From NCBI GenBank assembly GCA_002420115.1, contig DIHK01000066.1, positions 5,796-14,674 on the forward strand: a DNA stretch of 8,879 nucleotides, in the 5' to 3' direction. This stretch comes from Nitrospira sp. UBA5698. Its GTDB lineage: Bacteria; Nitrospirota; Nitrospiria; Nitrospirales; Nitrospiraceae. The notes under the pieces were generated by a model, which worked only from the letters and a program-made list of their open reading frames with translations, did not search any database and had not been told where the DNA came from. Position 1 is the stretch's first letter; each line of letters opens with the position of its first letter. Position numbers and translations under genes: made by a program. Of this stretch, positions 6,433-8,879 are shown piece by piece.

Positions 6433-7309
6433 ACAGGTTTGATGCCTGAGGATCCGCTGCGTTCGCTGTCCGAAGTGACCAGGCTAACCCCAGGAGGGAA
6501 AGCGTGAAGATCACCCACTTCGATGGGTCGAAGTTATACCAGAGGGGACCATTGCGGTAGTCGGTTGGATGGGTGTGGTGGTAATTGTGGTATCCCTCAC
6601 CAAAGGTCAGCAGGGAAACTGCCCAGCTGTCTCGGCTTGAATCAGCTTGGCCATGGGGTTGGTCTCCCCACAGATGGCAGACTGAGTTGATACAAAATGT
6701 CGAATTCAGTACGGCGAACGTTCGGCCGATACCGGCCAACATAAAGCAGCTCATCCCCCCGACCCAGCCGTTGTAGAGACAGCCCACGAGGAACGGAAAT
6801 GCCAATCCTGAAAGGAAGATGAGGGTATAGTATCGGTGTTGCCACATCACGACCGGATCCTGCCGAAGCCTGGTCGCATATTTTTCGTCCGAGTACTTTT
6901 TGTCTGCAAAGAGCCACCCACAGTGGCTGTGCCAGAACCCAAGCTTGGCGTTGTAGGGGTCGGCATCTTGGTCGCAGGCCGCGTGGTGGCGGATGTGATC
7001 GGCACCCCACTTGAGTGCGGATTGTTGAAGCGCCCATCCTCCGGCGATGAGTAAGACGGCCTTGACCCCATCAGGACAGCTGAAGCTTCGGTGCGAGATG
7101 AGGCGGTGGTATCCCACGGTAATGCCTAATCCCGTGACCACATAGAGGAGTGCGAACATCGTCCAATCGAACCACGTATATCCATAGAGGAACCCAAATA
7201 ACGGTACCCCGATCACGGCAGTGCCCACGATAATGCTGAAGAGCATCACCGTCACATAGACCGGGTAGGTACGTTTGAGCCCACCGGCAGGGACAGTTGA
7301 CGCGATCAT
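6431..7309 (-). CDS. Membrane fatty-acid desaturase, acyl-CoA delta-9 type
   Basis: A 292-residue integral membrane di-iron desaturase that would place a double bond in saturated acyl chains, adjusting membrane fluidity. The three histidine boxes are intact: HRLISH (68-73), HIRHH (105-109) and HNYHH (241-245, within GEGYHNYHHTHP). NSVCHLWG (208-215) supplies the further conserved Asn/His of the delta-9 family. Hydrophobic segments are at about 18-42, 48-66, 84-98, 160-180, 185-203 and 264-279. The box spacing and length fit bacterial DesC/OLE1-like enzymes. An in-frame TAG three codons upstream limits the start to this ATG or to internal codons; no clear Shine-Dalgarno site is visible. It is convergent with the urease cluster and probably a separate unit. 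Substrate and regiospecificity cannot be read from sequence alone. Confidence 0.92.
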   Translation of the reverse strand: MIASTVPAGGLKRTYPVYVTVMLFSIIVGTAVIGVPLFGFLYGYTWFDWTMFALLYVVTGLGITVGYHRLISHRSFSCPDGVKAVLLIAGGWALQQSALKWGADHIRHHAACDQDADPYNAKLGFWHSHCGWLFADKKYSDEKYATRLRQDPVVMWQHRYYTLIFLSGLAFPFLVGCLYNGWVGGMSCFMLAGIGRTFAVLNSTFCINSVCHLWGDQPHGQADSSRDSWAVSLLTFGEGYHNYHHTHPTDYRNGPLWYNFDPSKWVIFTLSLLGLAWSLRTANAADPQASNL

Positions 7310-7435
7310 TGTGGTCTACGCGAGGGATGTGGCATGAGTCGGAGGTTCACCTAGGCGTGTAATTTGTGCCAAATGTACCAGGACGATGTGGAAATAGCTA
7401 CTCTGGATGGCCCATTCAGGTCCCTCTTGTTTCGG

Positions 7436-7465
7436 TTGACAGCGGACGGTAAGATTTCATATACA
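7436..7465 (+). promoter_or_regulatory. Sigma-70-type promoter for the cupredoxin-like gene
   Basis: A perfect -35 TTGACA (7436-7441) is followed after 18 bases by TATACA (7460-7465), sharing four of six bases with the -10 consensus. Transcription would start near 7472, leaving a leader of about 130 bases before the ATG at 7603. Surrounding DNA is locally AT-rich. No other gene lies between, so it most likely serves the downstream secreted protein. Confidence 0.6.
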
Positions 7466-7537
7466 TACTCGTTCTATCTAGACTTGCCATAGTGTGATCG
7501 ATGGTGTGAAGGGTCTGAACCAGAAGAGCTTTGGTGG

Positions 7538-7606
7538 ATGAAAACCAGAGAGATAGGTCAGTTCGGAGGCAGGATGTTCGTTAATTACAAGGAGGCAGTC
7601 CAATGA
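7538..7606 (+). other. Possible short leader ORF overlapping the cupredoxin-like gene start
   Basis: A 22-codon frame starts at ATG 7538, has an internal ATG at 7574 and stops with TGA at 7604-7606, overlapping the main ATG as ATGA. The shorter 10-residue form, MFVNYKEAVQ, has GGAGG at 7565-7569, four bases upstream. Its coding bases contain the main gene's AAGGAGG (7589-7595). Translation through it could influence initiation at 7603, but the arrangement may be a by-product of the Shine-Dalgarno sequence. No protein function is proposed. Confidence 0.2.
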
Positions 7607-8397
7607 AGAGTGCGTTATCAATGATGTTTGGCGTAGCAGCCGTCGCCTTGGTCGCGGCGCCTCTCACCTCGTACGCGGGCGGAACGATTGCGGGGAAGGT
7701 GACATTTGCCGGCAAGGCGGAGCAAAAGGAATTCCTCTTCTCCAAGTTCCCGAACCCGAAGTTCTGTCCCCAGATTCCTGACAAGAGCAAGGTGGATGGC
7801 GACAAGCGGTTCTTGAAGCAGATCGAAGTGAGCAAGGACGGCGGATTGAAGGGTGCTGTCGTGGCCGTGGTGGACATCGAGGATAAGGCCTGGATGGACG
7901 GCTATGCCGGAACGGAAGTTGTGGCAGCGTTCTGTGATTTCCAGCCGTTCAGTGGTGTGGTGGTGAATACCCGCCCATTTAAAGTTGAAAACACCGATGC
8001 CGATGCCGATGATCCTAAGTCCGTGGCCGGTGTGCTGCACAATCCCCATAGCTTTACCGTGAAGGGGAGCTCTTCCGCGACTGGTTTCAATATCGGTCTC
8101 GCAAAGAAGGGTGATAAGTTGGACAAGCCGGTGACCTTCCGTGGCGGTGCCGAGAAGGAAGGATATTTCCGCTTACAGTGCGACCAGCATGAGTTCATGC
8201 AATCCTTCTTCCTCCCGGTATCGAACGCCCACTTCGCCGTGGCGAAGGACGATGGGTCATTCGAGATCAAGGATGTGCCGGCTGGCAAGCACAAGGTGGT
8301 GGCCTGGCATCCATTCGCCGGTAAGGCCAAGAAAATCGAGTTCGATGTCGATGTGACGGACGGCGGAACCGCCAAGCTCCAGGCTGAAATCAAGTAA
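7603..8397 (+). CDS. Secreted cupredoxin-like / carboxypeptidase-regulatory-like beta-sandwich protein
   Basis: A 264-residue exported protein. Residues 1-25 form a Sec signal peptide (K near the start, hydrophobic core FGVAAVALVAAPL, cleavage likely after SYA), so it should act in the periplasm. The mature part starts GGTIAGKVTFAG. The middle has a cupredoxin-like pattern: FCDFQPFSGVVVNTRPFKVE (110-129), LHNPHSF (145-151), then LQCDQHEFM (191-199). His146 or His149, Cys193, His196 and Met199 resemble a type-1 copper site, although C-x2-H-x2-M is shorter than in plastocyanin. A C-terminal segment, FAVAKDDGSFEIKDVPAGKHKVVAWHP, is a typical carboxypeptidase-regulatory-like beta-sandwich. AAGGAGG at 7589-7595 and a good promoter suggest strong expression, and a clear terminator makes it a single-gene unit. 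Its substrate or redox partner is unknown; copper binding is inferred. Confidence 0.85.
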   Translation: MKSALSMMFGVAAVALVAAPLTSYAGGTIAGKVTFAGKAEQKEFLFSKFPNPKFCPQIPDKSKVDGDKRFLKQIEVSKDGGLKGAVVAVVDIEDKAWMDGYAGTEVVAAFCDFQPFSGVVVNTRPFKVENTDADADDPKSVAGVLHNPHSFTVKGSSSATGFNIGLAKKGDKLDKPVTFRGGAEKEGYFRLQCDQHEFMQSFFLPVSNAHFAVAKDDGSFEIKDVPAGKHKVVAWHPFAGKAKKIEFDVDVTDGGTAKLQAEIK

Positions 8398-8420
8398 GCC
8401 GGTTTCATCGATGTGTTCTT

Positions 8421-8450
8421 GACGGGCAGCGGAGTAATCCGCTGCCCGTC
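8421..8450 (+). terminator. Rho-independent-type terminator after the cupredoxin-like gene
   Basis: GACGGGCAGCGGA (8421-8433) and TCCGCTGCCCGTC (8438-8450) form a perfect 13-bp GC-rich stem with loop GTAA, followed by GTGTTTG. It begins 23 bases after the stop codon. The T-tract is short, but the stem is strong and well placed. Confidence 0.82.
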
Positions 8451-8582
8451 GTGTTTGTAGCCCTTTCTCCTCCAGTACTTTTCTTCGCTGGCATTCTCGT
8501 TTCAGGGTTTTCTCCGTCTCCGCTCTTTGATGTGATACATAGTGTGGGCATGACCGGATTGGCCTAGTGAGAGGGGCGGTTC

Positions 8583-8879
8583 ATGACCTTCCATCCCCTC
8601 ATGGCCGGAGGTGTGGATCACGTGCTGCGACGAACGAGGCTTGCTCTCCCGCTGCTCCTTGTCTCCACTCTTCTGTCCAATGCCTCCTGCTCCGTCATTG
8701 ATGGGGCGTTCTCCGTGCTCAAGGGAACCTTTTCGGTTGCCAAGACCGGCTATCGCGTTGTGAAAAAGACGGTTAAAGGTACGATCTGGGTGGTGAGCGG
8801 AGCGTATGAGTTGACGAAGGGGGCGACCAGGCTGGTCTATCACATTGGGAAATTTACCTTTGAAGTGGTCCAGGCTCCA
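8583..8879 (+). CDS. Hypothetical lipoprotein, 5' part (runs off the window)
   Basis: An open frame from ATG 8583 stays open for 99 codons to the window end, with no stop. GAGGGG (8571-8576) lies six bases before the ATG. Residues 15-36 look like a lipoprotein signal: RRTR, then the hydrophobic stretch LALPLLLVSTLL, then SNASC with Cys36 as the likely lipidated residue. The mature part begins SVIDGAF and contains near-repeats of seven residues: FSVLKGT (43-49), FSVAKTG (50-56), YRVVKKT (57-63), and later YELTKGA (75-81). It is probably an envelope-anchored protein. In-frame ATG 8601 is an alternative start. I do not recognise the family. Confidence 0.7.
   Translation, partial: MTFHPLMAGGVDHVLRRTRLALPLLLVSTLLSNASCSVIDGAFSVLKGTFSVAKTGYRVVKKTVKGTIWVVSGAYELTKGATRLVYHIGKFTFEVVQAP

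Noticed and set aside
7362..7374. ATTTG-TGC-CAAAT dyad upstream of the desaturase gene
   Set aside because: Five-base arms are expected by chance in AT-rich DNA. On the - strand it resembles half of a sigma-54 site (TGGCAC), but the -12 element is missing.
1..8879. CRISPR arrays, tRNA or rRNA genes, insertion sequences
   Set aside because: No regular spaced repeats, no tRNA-like cloverleaf or rRNA segment, and no transposase motifs or paired terminal repeats were seen.

Overview
This window carries a compact bacterial urea-use locus, followed by a lipid desaturase gene, a periplasmic cupredoxin-like protein gene and the start of a lipoprotein gene. The DNA is moderately GC-rich with strong Shine-Dalgarno sites (AAGGAGG type) before several genes. 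The gene content suggests a nitrite-oxidising or comammox Nitrospira, or a close relative: a urease cluster with a UreH-type nickel permease, no ureE, and a nearby periplasmic cupredoxin-like protein. This assignment is inference from remembered family resemblance; no search was run.

Layout. Bases 1-39 look like the last codons of an upstream gene, possibly the urea ABC transporter ATPase UrtE. Bases 40-502 hold no gene I can support. From 503 to 6377, seven genes run on the + strand: ureH (nickel permease), ureA, ureB and ureC (urease gamma, beta and alpha), then ureF, ureG and ureD (nickel-insertion chaperones). UreC has every metal-binding and catalytic residue, at positions matching the Sporosarcina pasteurii numbering. 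A membrane fatty-acid desaturase lies convergently at 6431-7309 on the - strand. After a 293-base intergenic region with a good sigma-70-type promoter comes a secreted cupredoxin-like protein (7603-8397), closed by a clear stem-loop terminator at 8421-8450. A lipoprotein gene begins at 8583 and runs off the window.

How the genes work together. UreH would import nickel. UreD, UreF and UreG with GTP would insert nickel into the UreABC apoenzyme, and urease would release ammonia and CO2 from urea. No ureE is present in the window, so nickel delivery may rely on the His-rich loop of UreH, on UreG, or on a gene elsewhere.

The most unusual signals are non-coding. A perfect 36-bp palindrome (4694-4729) lies between ureF and ureG, with the first possible ureG ATG at its exact centre; its RNA hairpin could also sequester the nearby Shine-Dalgarno-like sequence. 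The ureC-ureF junction, where ureE often sits, has two direct copies and one inverted copy of GCTGACA and could fold into a branched RNA. UreB and UreD both carry long, strongly basic N-terminal tails.
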